NCBI RefSeq assembly: GCF_030867095.1
Contig: NC_081825.1
Coordinates: forward strand, 48,164,501 to 48,228,500
Source: Alligator mississippiensis
Lineage: Eukaryota > Chordata > Crocodylia > Alligatoridae
DNA length: 64,000 nt
Direction: 5' to 3'
In this document: one piece after another, positions 23,402 to 35,595 of the stretch
Position numbering within the stretch: position 1 is the stretch's first letter
How the letters are laid out: every line of letters starts with the position of its first letter
Made by a program: the position numbers and the translations under genes
Notes under the pieces: model-generated
Told to the model about the DNA's origin: nothing
The model's input: only the letters and a program-made list of their open reading frames with translations
Database searches by the model: none

Positions 23402-23541
23402 CTTCATATCCTTGTAAAGAAGTAGATTTCTCTCTCGTAAAACAAAATAACGGTCTTGAAATTTACTTCCAGACAGTAGCTTTGACGATTCTTCTTTGTA
23501 CTTCAGATAGCCTGCCTTCACACTTCCCTTTACATCACTCT
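23402..23541 (-). CDS. ARAP2: ARAP2 exon 4 (start of PH5 domain)
   Basis: The 140-base exon completes the Glu codon (G|AG) shared with exon 3, then encodes SDVKGSVKAGYLKYKEESSK, LLSGSKFQDRYFVLRERN and LLLYKDMK. The acceptor TTGACAG precedes 23541; the donor GTATAAG follows 23402. GYLKYKE is the first PH strand and KFQDRYFVLRERNLLLYKD the second and third, a standard PH signature with the basic KxnR pattern. Exon 3 splices directly here: phases agree and no additional exon was found in the 14.7 kb between. Confidence 0.93.
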
Positions 23542-23694
23542 CTGTCAAGACAGTGAAAAGAATTTATTCAGAGAATTTTTAAATACTAATCATTACTGAA
23601 TTTTAAATGACCCTATTATTATTGTATATCAACCCACTAAAACCAAAATGTGATTGCTCTCAATTCTGTCATTGTAAAACGTATTCTAAATATT

Positions 23695-25339
23695 CAGGCA
23701 ACCCCCGCTTAGCACTCTTAATCGGTTATGGAAAAACCGAGCGCTAAGCAAAACAGCGTTAAGTGAAACCAATTTTCCCATGGGAATGAATGTAAATAAA
23801 TATTATTTGTTTCCAGGCCCCCCCCCCCCTCATTCTATAAAATCACTTAAATCCTCACTAGAACTATGAAATCCCTATATTCAAACATCTAAATGAATGT
23901 AAATGCTTTATTTAAACGCTTTGAACTTTGAAATAATGTATAAAATTACAAAATAAAGTAATTAAGTATATGGCACAAATTCACTTTTTGCTCTTTGGGC
24001 TTCCTTCAGCACTCAGAATCAGGGCTATCAGGGTTTGTGTCAGTTTCAGGGGATTTTGAAGTGCTTGGCTGAGGATTTTTTTTGAGGGGTGGCTTCAGGG
24101 GCTGAAGCAGGAATTGTGCACTTCCTAAAGAAGGACTCCATTAATAGCTGCACTTTGGCTTCTTCTTTTAATTATAAAGCAGCCTGTAACAATTGACTTA
24201 ATTGTTAACTCCTCTTGCAAATGCAGAACTGCGCTGCATGTCAGGGTCATTCTCATCAAAGTAGGAAACAAAAGTTTCAAGATGTTTGAAAGCTTCAGTC
24301 ATGCCTTTGCTGGTTAAGGCCCTTGCTGGTTGAACATCTTCTTCAGCATCTTCCTCTTCTTCACGGCTTCTGTTATTCTATTTGAATGAGGTCCTCATTG
24401 CTCAATTCCTCCCTGTTGGAATCAATCAACTCCAGAATGTCCTCTTATTCAAATTCATCAAATCCAATTTTCCTTCCAAGATCAAAGGTATTGTCCTGAA
24501 TTGTCACCACTGGTTCCTCAAACTCTTGGGAATCCTGGACAGTCTTCCCAAAGCTTCACCAGATACCATTCACTGTTTTAGAAGCAACTTCATCTCAGGC
24601 ATGTGAAATATTATCTATTGCCTTGTAGATATTATAGTCCTTCCAAAATTCTTTTAGGGTTGGAGCACTCTCTCCATCTGTAGCCCTGACTCCCTGGGAG
24701 AATGTTTTCCTTATGTAATATTATGTATTTCTCAACTGCAGACCCTTAGCCTTCTTCTGAATAAGCAGCATACTCAAGAGCATATGATGTTGAGTTGTAT
24801 CCCCTATCCATACACTTAACAGCCTCTCCATTTCTAACATAATTGGAACCCTACTCCTAACTGAGTTTCAAAGCATTCAAAGAAGTTACCATCCTACCAT
24901 ATTCTTTTATTTTGTCTTTACTTTTCAATATGGTCCTAACAGTTGACCCAGCCAAATTTAACATTCTACAGACCTGATTCTGGCATTCCCCTGCTTCAAT
25001 TTGCTTCAGGACATCCAATTTAAGCTCCAGCGTTACACTTCTATGCCATTTTTAATCAGTACTTACAGTCACAGAGCTGGTTGCATGTTTCTGACCCATG
25101 AAGATTGATTTCAACACAAGTTCAAAAGATGAAGCAAGACAGCGACACAAGTACAGAGCATGAAAGTTTTTGACAAAGCAAGATGATGATGAGGCTGTGT
25201 GCCGCTAATGCTCTCTGCTTGATACCCATGAGCGTTATAGTGAAACTTGCTGAGCGCTAAGTGGAATCGGGTATTAATGTAAAATGAGCACTACAGCGAA
25301 ATAATGCTAAGCAAAAAAGCAGTAAGTGGGGGTTGCCTG
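23695..25339 (-). mobile_element. Tigger/pogo-like DNA transposon, degenerate
   Basis: The inverted ends are CAGGCAACCCCCGCTTAGCA at 23695 and AGTAAGTGGGGGTTGCCTG ending 25339. The right flank is TA; the left flank reads TT, probably a mutated TA. On the minus strand the first part encodes a helix-turn-helix head: LELKLDVLKQIEAGECQNQV then CRMLNLAGSTVRTILKSKDK, after MGQKHATSS and one stop. This matches the CENP-B/pogo N-terminal DNA-binding domain. Downstream frames (GEAVKCMDRGYNS, ILPGSQGY) are interrupted by stops and shifts. At 1.65 kb it is shorter than an intact Tigger, so the DDE part is partly lost. It cannot encode a working transposase. Confidence 0.85.
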
Positions 25340-26438
25340 TATCTTTGGTGGAAGATGTTACTGAAACACAGAAGGCTAAAATATATGCATCTACAAAAAG
25401 CAGGCAATATAGGCATAGGCAATTCAAGCTATGCTATATGACCAATGTATTTCTACTTGGACATAGAGAGACTAAAGATCTTTCATAAGAATGAAGGTGC
25501 AGTGCATTTCCAGAGTTTGTGTTGTTTTTCATTTCCCTGAGAATGCTATTCAAAAGTTATCAACTGCCATTGATTTTTGTGTCATGTTAGTACTAGAAGG
25601 GACTGTCAACTTGTTCTAGAGCAAGTAAAAAATGTATCTTAATTTTTATGCTAAAAAAAAATTAAAAGTTCTTCAGAATGAGCAGTGACATAAATTATTG
25701 CTTTGGAAACACTTCATTTTCTTTCAAAAACTTTGAGTTTTTAAAATATCAATTAAATATTTGAGATTTTTCATTTGTAAACACTAGGTTTTCAGTAAAC
25801 TGAGAATATGGCCTTTTGGATGTTATTCTTTTTGACAAAACAGCAATAAATAAAGTGTTGGGATTTTGGTTATTATTATTATTTTATTTAAGAAATATAG
25901 GTTTGTTTTAAACTGTAGAGAAAGAAGACAAATGCCAAAATTTGATGATTTTTTTTTTCTAACTTTGAACGAAGACTTTTGGCTTAAGTGGCGAATACTT
26001 CTTGTTGCAAATGATTATACTTACCATGCTAAATTTAAATGGCTTATTGAAAATACTGATCCAGATAGAATTTATTTATTTGACAAAAAAAAAAGAAAAA
26101 AAAGGAGTGGGATTTAGAATAGGAAAGCAAGAATCAGCTGTAGCTATTGCTATTTGCATTTGTCACAATTCCTACTGAAGGGCACAGAACCCAGCAGCAT
26201 CTGGAAGTATTAAATTATATTTTAGCTTCAGTTTTGGGTGACCAATAGCTAAAGTTAACTGCTCAAAGAAAACAGCAGCCAAGAGAAAAAAGTAGTTTTG
26301 CTCCTACATTCCAGGCTTTACAGTAACTCCAGTGAGTGTGTTACACAGAAGTAAAAAGTGCTAATAATTCTGTTGTTCTAAAATTCCACCAGCTGTAAAA
26401 TCTTTCATGTTTTTACGCATGCTCTTTTACCTAGCTTA

Positions 26439-28114
26439 TAGGCCTGTGCCAGTAGGCAGCTATTTGATTCAGCTTCGGATGCGACCGCTTCAGATGCCAG
26501 CGATCTGATCCAGAGCTCCAGACCGCGTTCCCGCTTCGATCCAGCCGAAGCAGCTCCGAAGCTGCCTCAGAAATCCAGCCATAGGGTATAATGGGGAAAT
26601 CAATGAAATATCTATAACTTTGTTGTTTTTTGTCAGATTTGGATGAAACGTACAGGGGTGGTAGCCTCTGCTGAGAGCATGAAGCCTGCCAAGCTTCAAG
26701 AGGATTGGTGCAGGGGTTTGGGGGAACTGCACCCCAAATTCTTGAAAGCAAAACTCATGTCACATGCATGTGTTACACCACATTGGGGTGAAAACTGCAG
26801 GGGTGGTAGCCCCTGGTCAGGCCATGAAGCCTGCCAAGTTTCAAGAAGATTGGTGCAGGGGTTTGCGGAGAACTGCACCTCAAGCTGTTGACAGGCAAAA
26901 CTTGTGACTGTGTGTGTTAAGGTGCAGCAGGCTGAAAACTGCAGGGGTGGTGGCCCCTGCTGAGGCCACAGAGCCTGCTAAGTTTCAAGGAGGTAAGTGC
27001 AGGGGCTTGGGGGGAACTGCACCTCAAGATGCGGACAAGCAAAACTTGTGACATGGGTGACACTGTGTTTGTTAAAGCACAGCAGGGTGAAAGCTGCAGG
27101 GATAGTAGCCCCTGCTGCGGCCACAAAAACTGCCAGCTGTCAAGGAGATAGGTGCAGGGGTTCTGGGGCCCTGCACCTCTAGCTGCTGACAGGCAAAACT
27201 TGTGACATAGGTGCTTGTGCAACTGACTGTGTCTGTCTCGGGGCAGTTGATTCTGTATTGATTCTTTCCTCTCCTCAGTGTGGGGTTTTGTAGGTGTTAA
27301 TTGTTGTTAATTAACTGGTTACATTAGCTAGCAATTGTATATTGAGCTGGTCTCTGAGTGAATTATGATTGATTGGTAACTGGTAACATAGTAGCTTAGC
27401 AGCCAGGCCTGCAGTAGTTCCCTGCAAGACAGAGACAGTCAGTTGCACAAGCACCCATGTCACGAGTTTTGCCTGTCAGTAGCTAGGGGTGCAGGGCCCC
27501 AGAACCCAGAAGCCTTGCACCTATCTCCTTGACAGCTGGCAGGATTTGTGGCTGCATCAGGGGCTACCACCCCTGCAGCTTTCACCCTGCTGTGCCTTAA
27601 CACACACAGTGTCACCCATGTCACGAGTTTTGCCTGTCAGCAGCTTGAGGTACAGTTCCCCCCAATCCCCTGCACTGATCTTCTTGAAATGTGGCAGGCT
27701 TTGTGGCCTCACCAGGAGCTACCACCCCTGCAGTTTTCACCCCTATGTTGTAATGCATATATGTGACAAGTTTTGCTTTCAAGAATTTGGGGTGCAGTTT
27801 CCCCTAAACCCCTACACCGATATTCTTGAAACTTGATAGGCTTCATGCTCTCAGCAGAGGCTGCCACCCCTACAAATTTCATCCAAATCAGACAAAACAC
27901 AACGAAGTTATAGATATTTCATTGATTCCCCAGTATACCCTATGGCCGGATCTCTGAGGCGGCTCTGAAGCTTTTCCGAAGTGCTTCTGAAGCTCTGAAC
28001 TGCTTCATAAAGCCTAAAAAAGCCAGCGCTTCAATCCAGACATGCTGCTTCAGACGCCGAAGTGTCCAAAGCTTCTCCAGATCTGAAGCACAGTCTGAAG
28101 CCTTGCATAGTCTA
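26439..28114. mobile_element. foldback hAT-type element with inverted tandem arrays
   Basis: A perfect 8-bp duplication CTAGCTTA flanks it (26431-26438 and 28115-28122). Its ends TAGGCCTGTGC and GCATAGTCTA are weakly inverted. Two long arms (about 26439-27245 and 27420-28114) are inverted copies of one another: GTCAGATTTGGATGAAACG-type sequence at about 26632 is mirrored at about 27878, and GTGCTTGTGCAACTGACTGT at about 27210 by ACAGTCAGTTGCACAAGCAC at about 27435. Each arm is a tandem array of a unit of about 145-155 bases built on CTGCAGGGGTGGTAGCCCCT ... TGCAGGGGTTTGGGGG ... GGCAAAACTTGTGAC. The left arm has four units (starting near 26645, 26791, 26935 and 27090), the right arm about three. 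A unique spacer of about 175 bases lies between. No transposase is encoded. Confidence 0.8.
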
Positions 28115-28175
28115 CTAGCTTAAACCTTTCTTAGCTATGTATAAGAGTTATTTAAGAACCACTACCAATTTAGAA

Positions 28176-28458
28176 CAGAGCTGTCCTACTTCTGAGTGGC
28201 CAGTGGCGACAAATCATATGAAAGCTATGTACATCCCAAAGCCATACACTGCTAGGACAGCCCATGTTGCACCATGCCCCAGTCTGCAGGCTCTTTCAGT
28301 ACCACAGACTGAAACAGTGGCAGTAAGCAGAAGCTGGAGGGAGGGGAAACCTGGAGACTCTAGCTGGTGCTGCAGCCAGAGAGACGGGAGAAATGATAGT
28401 CAGGCAGGAGCCTGGGCACCCCAAACGTAATCCCCTGAAGGCCAGTTGGACAGCCCTG
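28176..28458. mobile_element. hAT MITE with 8-bp target duplication
   Basis: The ends CAGAGCTGTCC and GGACAGCCCTG are inverted. They are flanked by ATTTAGAA (28168-28175) and GTTTAGAA (28459-28466), a duplication with one mismatch. The interior includes CAGTCTGCAGGCTC and GTGCTGCAGCCAGAG and has no transposase. Confidence 0.75.
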
Positions 28459-28964
28459 GTTTAGAAACTCTAAAACTACATTGCCCATTTGTTATAACAT
28501 CCTGTTTTTTTGTAGGAAAAAAATGCAGCCTGTTTTTGCATTGTAAAGTTTCATAAAATTAATAATTCATTAGCGTTCTTACAAATTTGATATAAATAGC
28601 ATCTTATAAAAAATTAAATGATATAAATATAAAAGTAAAGGAAACAAAATCTGAAATAATCCTTCACAGAAATCTAAAGAGAAATCATACTTTCATCAGT
28701 GTGTGAAAGTCAGCAACACAATAGAGATCTAATTTAAGTTCAAGAGTCATTTGCTTAAAAGGATCATCAAATTACACAGTGAAGCATAATTAGGAACTAA
28801 TGATTCCTACAATAAAATTATAATCAGAACTATCAACTACTCTGTGCTGATGCATTCCTTTACATGAGTAATCAATTGCTTACAATATGGCACAAAAATT
28901 TTATAGGTATTATACCTAATTCTGACTCATAGGCCCTAACACTTAATGTCTGAGAAAGAAGTGG

Positions 28965-29564
28965 GAACCTAGATGCGCTCCAACCCACACCTGCCCCACA
29001 CCTGCCAATGGCACCACACCCACTCTGGCCCTAGCCACCACATACAGCACTGCTGCTGCAGCCACCTGGGAAATGGTCAGCTCCCCCCACCTCCAGTGGT
29101 TCCCCCTCCTCTTGCTTCAGGCAGGGGTGAAGTTGCAGCCAGGCAGCTTCTGCCCTAGCAAATGGAGCTGCAGCTCCCAGCTGCCTTCCACCCACTCCTC
29201 CTGCCTGGCTTTATGAGCATAAGCAGCCACCTATGGGTGGGCAGCATGGACGAAGGTGGTTGGAAGCTAGAGCTGGAGCTTCACCCCTTCGAGCAGAGCA
29301 GGAGTTTTGTTATTGTCACTAGAGGCAGGGGGAGCTGAGCATTACCTGGGTGGCTGCAGCAGTAGTTCTGTGTGCATTGGCCACAGATGGGGGCTAAGGT
29401 GGTGCCGTCGGCGGATTCGGGGCAGTTGCGGGTGGTACAGGCAACCCAGGGTGGGAGTGGGCAGGTCTCATTCCCATGTGGAGCACTGTGGGGGCAGCCC
29501 AGACTGGATACAAATCAACTGGTGGGCAGGATGCGGCCCACGGGACATATTTTGCTCACACCTG
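28965..29564. mobile_element. GC-rich hAT-like element
   Basis: The right end GATGCGGCCCACGGGACATA then TTTTGCTCACACCTG is a common hAT terminus (GGCCCGCGGGCC...TTGCCCACCCCTG). The interior is GC-rich with Ser/Trp/Gly chance frames. The left end is uncertain and no target duplication was seen. Confidence 0.45.
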
Positions 29565-31002
29565 GACAAACAGAACCTCCAGTCCAACTAGATCTCCATT
29601 GATACTAACGGGGTCTGTAAAACCTGTACAAAATCAGCTTCAATCTTCATGAATTCCTAAAATTGTAATGAAATACTTGAGGGTTTTTTTCTCTGTATTT
29701 TGGAGGAGGGGCTTAATTCTGATCTGTTTGTTTATTTTTTGTGAAATTACTTTAATCCTTTATCTCCATCCTTTGTAGGAATGTGGTGAGATGGTGGATT
29801 TTTTCCACCTCCCTGACTTTAGCACTTGGTCATTTTTGGTTATGATTGCCTTACATAATGGACCACGCTAAACTGTATACAAATAAGTTTCAAGACCTCC
29901 AGCCTACTCTCATCACAATCATAGAGAGTAGAGAACCATTCCATTACAATTTCAGGAAGTAATGGAGATTCAATCCTTTCCCTTTCGATCTAGATCGAGT
30001 TATATATTTATAATAGTAGTAGGAATCAAAAGCAACTTAAATCCCCATACAATCAACTCATATTAAGATGAGATAAATTATCATAACTGCATGTATAACA
30101 AATATAGATTACACCTACTTCTTCTCCACCAACAGGATTCAAATTCATTATTACAATTGTTTTTCAAGCATAGTGGATTATAATACCTTATGTACACTAT
30201 TCATATTGATTTACTTTTAAATCACAAAACATTTCATTAACTTTATATTTCACAGGCATAAAACCCCAGGGAATTTTTCTGTACCTAGCCTCCAACACCT
30301 AAATCAGTGATGTCTTGACCATCAGCAATCTGCCAGTCTTTCTCATTTACACAAACTGATAGATACATTCAAAGCTCTTAATCTACATGTCTGGGAAAAG
30401 AGATTTCCTCCCCATAATTCACTTCATGGAAATCATTATTTTTGTTTAAATTCCTTTAATTAGGTCTTTTATGCTGCAATTAGATTTTTAAAAATTTCAG
30501 TTACAGTCCTAATCCCACTAATTTTGCAGATTCAAAACTATACATGGCAAAAACTATGAAGGATCTAACTACCTACATTTTAAAGGTTAAGTTTCAAAGA
30601 ACAACTTTCAGTCCTTGTTCTAAGAATTCAATGTTTCCCACTTACGTGACCCACTTGAGAAACTTTTAAAGACTTATATATGAGTTTGTTATCACATATC
30701 TTTCTGAAAGAAGAAACTTTAATATGGGAAATTCTCAGTTTAGAAGAAGAAATAGACTCTTGAAATACAAGTGAGCCACGCTGAATCTCTCAAGCAAAAA
30801 GAACTTAAGATACAACTCACACTTCACCCTCCCAACTGGTACTTGAAAGGCACTGCTTTGGTGACAGTATGAAAGGCTGTAGATCTTTTGAAAGTCAGAA
30901 TAATTAAAGATATAAAAATAACTGGAAAATGAGATAAAATGCAACACCAGATTACCAAAGACAGACCACACCAGACAAACCTAAAATATTTTTTGGGGAA
31001 GA

Positions 31003-31975
31003 TAACTGATTTTTTTAGACAAGAGAAATGTGGTAGATTTAATATATCTGGATTTTATTAAAGGATTTGCTGCAGTATCACATGGAAAATTGTCAGGACA
31101 GAAAAGATGGGATCACAACAAGAACTGTAAAGCAAATGAAGGTCTGGGTAGTGATGAGAAGGCAAATATGAGGCTAGAGTATTGTTACTGGTGGAGTTCC
31201 TCCATGAGCTGCCCTGGGACCACATATTGGGTGCATCTACACATGCACTTTACTGTGGAGTTGACTAATTAACTCCTCAGTAAAGTGTCACTGTCTACTC
31301 TTACACCAGTATTAGCGAGCAGTAAATTAACTCCACTGTAAGATAGTACAGTCTGTGACACTATTATCTTAGAGAAGTTACTCACTCCACCTATAGATGG
31401 TGACAGGAGCTGACTGGGGCACAAGGGTGCTAAACTTCAGGGGGCCACCTGCTGCAAAACTCCTCACTTTAGTATACTCGTGCCCCAGCCAGCCCCTCCA
31501 CCACCTGATGCATCACCCAGGGCGCAGAGCTGACCCCCCAAGCATGCTGCTAGCTCAGGGCTGCTCCACCCCACCTCAAACTGCTGTGGTCCTAGGCGCA
31601 TATGCATCAGAGTTTATTTCTTCATCTAAATTGCTTGTGTAGATGCACCAATTTAGTATCTTATCCCATTTTCTAACTTTGAGAAAACCACCACAAGAGT
31701 TTCTCTTCTGTAAACTAAAGATTTATTTGGAAGTAGGAAAAAGACTTGGATGTGTTAGTGGATTACCCTTAACAACCAATGTGATGATAAGTATGATAAG
31801 CTATTTCGAGTAGAAACTGGAAGGCATATTTCTCTTGTACAAAGCACTGAAAAGATCTTACCCTGAGTATTTTGATCATTCAGGTTCATGGAAAAAAGGG
31901 TCAAACAGCTATACAGGAGGACTCCTAAAATGAAGAGGGATACGAGAGAATCTCTTATAAAAAGATACTAAGGCT
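31003..31975 (+). mobile_element. old CR1 LINE fragments split by a MITE
   Basis: Two plus-strand pieces flank the MITE at 31229-31649. The first (31003-31228) reads RNVVDLIYLDFIKGFAAVSH, a decayed version of the RT palm motif IYLDFSKAFDTVSH, then the GPILGP-like CTGGGACCACATATTGGGT. The second (about 31690-31975) reads EKDLDVLVDYP, equivalent to CR1 EKDLGVLVDSKL, followed by a decayed LYKALVRPHLEY-type segment. Missing sequence between the motifs indicates internal deletion. The copy is much older than the CR1 at 34143. Confidence 0.65.
31229..31649. mobile_element. MITE with GGGTGCATCTACACA ends
   Basis: The left end GGGTGCATCTACACATGCAC and the right end GCTTGTGTAGATGCACC are inverted. 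Inside, GCTGACTGGGGCACAAGGGT (about 31410) faces ACTCGTGCCCCAGCCAGC (about 31479), forming an internal hairpin. It lies inside the CR1 fragment. The target duplication is not clear. The element at 36712 has related ends. Confidence 0.6.
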
Positions 31976-32987
31976 ATGTCTATACCAGTTCCTTGCTGAG
32001 CTTTCCACTGAGAAACCAACTGTACCTAATCATACTGGCTCCCATGTTTAGAAATAAGGCACAAGAGAGAAGCTTAGATGGGTCTTGAGAACATTATACA
32101 AACATTTTCTTTTTTTCCTTTTCTATAGAGTTTCACAGAAAACAATCTCTCAACACCATCCTTGGTCATGTATTCCCTGAAAAACACCATCATTCTTTGC
32201 AGGATGAAGAAATGAAACCCCTGAATGGCACAAGCAGCAATGGTAGGAAGCCATTTATCCAAAAGTCTCTATATCAAATTAATCTGCTACAAATTAACAC
32301 AGCTGGTACAGATTTTAAACAAAGGGAAGAAAATTAAAGAGATTCAGGGATGGAGAAGCCTTAAACTTTATTAACCACAACACTGGAAAAAAAAGAAAGC
32401 TAGAAACCCACACAAAATATTGGACACTCATTTGATCCTAGTCTGGTGTTGAATGGCCTTGTACCAAAATCCAAACAACTAATATTTAGGAGTAGCTAAC
32501 TTCAACCTAAATCCTAGGGCTTAGTTCATGAGGAGAACTAAGGGTACACATGAATCATACCTGGGACAGCAAAAGACTTGTTTCTCCCTTCTTCACCTAG
32601 GCTTACAGGGCATGATAGCCTCATAATTGTTAGTCTAACAACCTGTATATTCTGAGAGAGAAGACCTCAGAGCAGCCAAATCTGTCCCCGTCTTCCTCCT
32701 CCTCCTCTCGACACACCAGGAATTCTCTTTCCTTTGCTAGTCTAAACAAACATACAGACTCTCTGCTGCAGCCACCCTCCCAAAAGAGCTACTTGGGAAT
32801 GAAATCAGAGGCATTAACGAAGAAAGTGTTTTGGCTGCCAAGTTTTGCTTTTGTATTTTAGAAATATGTACATGTGGATTTAAATGCAAGATTTGAAATA
32901 TTTAATGCACAAATATTTGAAGTATACAAATATCAGCACACAGTTCATATTTAAGAAGGCTTAAACTTTAAAAAAAAGTATATATAA

Positions 32988-32990
<3 letters not shown>

Positions 32991-33035
<45 letters not shown>
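32991..33035. repeat. (TG)n microsatellite
   Basis: About 22 TG units, running into TATACACACACGG, so the 3' end could pair back on itself. Confidence 0.95.
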
Positions 33036-33038
<3 letters not shown>

Positions 33039-34142
33039 CACACACGGAAAACACTAACTGTATTTTACATAGTTCTGTTGCTGTTAAAAAAAATAGACAT
33101 GTAAAAATGCCAGCATCTCTCATTGCTTACATTGCTAATGTGTCAAATAAATTTTAAGGAACTAGGGTCTTTAAAATCCCTGCTAAATGACTCCTTTAAA
33201 AGCATTTTTCTTTGAAGTTTAAAGTCCTTAACTTCTTTGTCTTATTAAAATAAAAACCAATTACAGTTGATTATTTTTGTAACAAAGACACTGTCCCATT
33301 ATATATAAGACAAGAATATATAAAGAAAAGTATTCCCTCACATTTCTCTTTTTTGTGATGAACCACCATAAGCAAATATTTCTGAAAAGATGCCAGATCT
33401 GCAGGTAATAAATTGACGCTGTAATCACATTTGATTTACTTTCATTATTTCCTTTTTAGATCCCAATTTTAAGGTGTATTGGATGCAATGAATGGAGCAA
33501 TAATGTTGGGAGTTGGTAGTCATTGTGATTGATTTGGAAGACATTTGCTCAGACAGAGACAAAGTAAACAGAATATCTAACTACCCAAAATCTATCACTA
33601 AGTACACCCACATAAGCAGTATTTACGAGCTGTTGGATGCTGCAAGACACAAATTAAGGAGGGAAAAAACCTCAGGTTTTTAAGGATTAAAACTTACTCA
33701 CCAGGGAAAAGCTTCTTAAAATGACAAGTCTAAATTCAAGAATCGAACCAGCAGTAATGCAAAAGATTATTTAGCTGTGGGACTATTGACAAGATTGGGC
33801 CTTATATTAGCAACATGGCAGTAATATTTCTTTTAATTCAAAATGTGGAAGAATGCTGAGCAAACCTGGTTTCTAAATGCTTTTTATTATCCTAACACCT
33901 AAACGTGATTCTGAGCGTCTAACATTAATGTATATGATGCTTCTCGGTAAGTGCCTAAGAACACATTGTAGTTACACATCAATACGCAACATTAAAATGA
34001 AATGAAGAACTAAATATGTGGCCATCAAAAGCAAATGCTTGTGGGGGGAAGAATAAACTGGATAGTAATATAATGGACATCAATTTACAGTGTAATAGAG
34101 ATCAATTACAAGAGTAAGAAAGAAGGGGGAAGAAAGAAGGCT

Positions 34143-35595
34143 TTACAAGCGTTTGTGGTGCCCGGGCCAGGTGCCAGATGATTGGAAGATAGCCAATGTG
34201 GTCCCCATCTTTAAAAAAGGGAGGAGGGAGAACCCAGGCAACTATAGGCCTGTCAGTCTTACCTCAATCCTAGGGAAATCTTTGAGAAGCTCATCAAGGA
34301 GCACATCTGTGATGGGCCAGCATCGGGGATGATGCTCAAGGGCAACCAGCACAGTTTCATTAGGGGCAGGTCATGTCAAACCAACCTGATTGCCTTTTAC
34401 GATCAGGTCACAAAAGCACTGGATGCAGGTGTCGCCGTGGATGTAACCTTTCTGGACTTCAGCAAGGCCTTTGACACTGTCAACTACCCCATCCTCATTA
34501 AAAAACTAGGCAACTGTAGCATCTATGCCTACACAGTCAGATGAATTGCAAATTGGCTGAAGGGTCATACTCAGAGGGTGGTGGTGGACGGGTCATATTT
34601 GACCTGGGGACAAGTGGGCAGCAGAGTCCCTCAGGGCTCAGTCCCTGGGCCTGCACTGTTCAATTTCTTTATCAGCGATTTGGATGACGGGGTGAAAAGC
34701 AACCTGTTCAAATTTGCTGATGATACCAAAATTTGGGGTGAGGTGGGCACGTTAGCAGGGAGGGAAAGACTGCAGAAAGACCTGGATAGGTTGCAGGGGT
34801 GGGCTAACAAAAACAGGATGCGTTTCAATACTGACAAGTGCAGCGTGCTGCACTTGGGCAGTAGTAACCAGCAGCACACTTATAAGATGGGAAACTCCTT
34901 TCTTGAGAGCACGGAGGCAGAAAGGGATCTTGGAGTCATCATTGACTCCAGGATGAACACAGGCCGACAACGCGAGGTCACGGTCGGCAGGACTAACCGG
35001 ACTTTATCGTGCATCCACAGGTGCGTCTCAAATAGGGCCAAGGAGGTGATCCTCCCCCTCTACGCGACAGGTCAGGCTGCAGCTGGAGTGCTGTGTCCAG
35101 TTCTGGGCACCCCACTTCAAGAGGGATGTGGACAACATTGAGAGAGTCCAGAGGAGGACCACCTGCATGATCCGGGGACAGCAGGGCAGACCCTACAATG
35201 AGAGGCTACAGGACCTGAACCTGTTCAGCCTTCACAAGAGAAGGCTGTGGGGGGGACCAGGTGACCTTCTATAAACTTACTAGGAGGGACCAGAAGGGTT
35301 TGGGGGAGACCTTGTTTCCCCTAGCGCCCCCCAGGATAACAAGAAATAACGGCCACAAGTTGTTGGAGAGTAGGTTTAGATTAGACATCCTTAAGAACTA
35401 CTTCACAGTCAGGGTGGCTAGGATCTGGAACCAACTTCCAAGGGAAGTGGTGCTGGCTCCTACCCTGGGGGTCTTTAGAAGTGGCTTGATGCCTACCTGG
35501 CTGGGGTCATTTGAGCCCAGTTTTCTTCCTGCCCAGGCAGGGGGTCGGACTTGAAGATCTATGAGGTCCCTTCCGACCTACTTCTATGATTCTAT
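34143..35595 (+). mobile_element. CR1 LINE, 5'-truncated, RT-containing
   Basis: The fragment starts in the ORF2 region GARCQMIGR-like / VVPIFKKGRRENPGNYRPVS, continues through MLKGNQHSFIRGRSCQTNLI, FLDFSKAFDTVNYPILIKKL, VPQGSVPGPALFNF and the catalytic box KFADDTKIWG at about 34707-34736, and ends in the CR1 C-terminus (LPREVVLAPTLGVFR) and the tail CTTCTATGATTCTATAA. A 6-base direct repeat AAGGCT flanks it (34137-34142 and 35596-35601) and may be its target duplication. The CR1 reverse transcriptase belongs to the non-LTR class. It contains in-frame stops and frameshifts (near 34543, 35139 and 35270), so it is a dead copy. It is antisense to ARAP2. Confidence 0.92.

Noticed and set aside
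25866-26117. 83-codon plus-strand open frame as an exon
   Set aside because: AT-rich with Lys/Phe runs, no domain, no splice partners.
26645-27210. Regularly spaced repeats as a CRISPR-like array
   Set aside because: Units are about 150 bases, diverged over their full length, inverted on the other arm, in a vertebrate intron; there is no short repeat with unique spacers.
34329-35141. Reverse-transcriptase open frames (also at 41192-42367, 44591-45161, 52279-52767) as host genes or retron/telomerase-like RT
   Set aside because: They match CR1 ORF2 in motif order, end in CR1 tails, are 5'-truncated and carry stops or lost catalytic residues.
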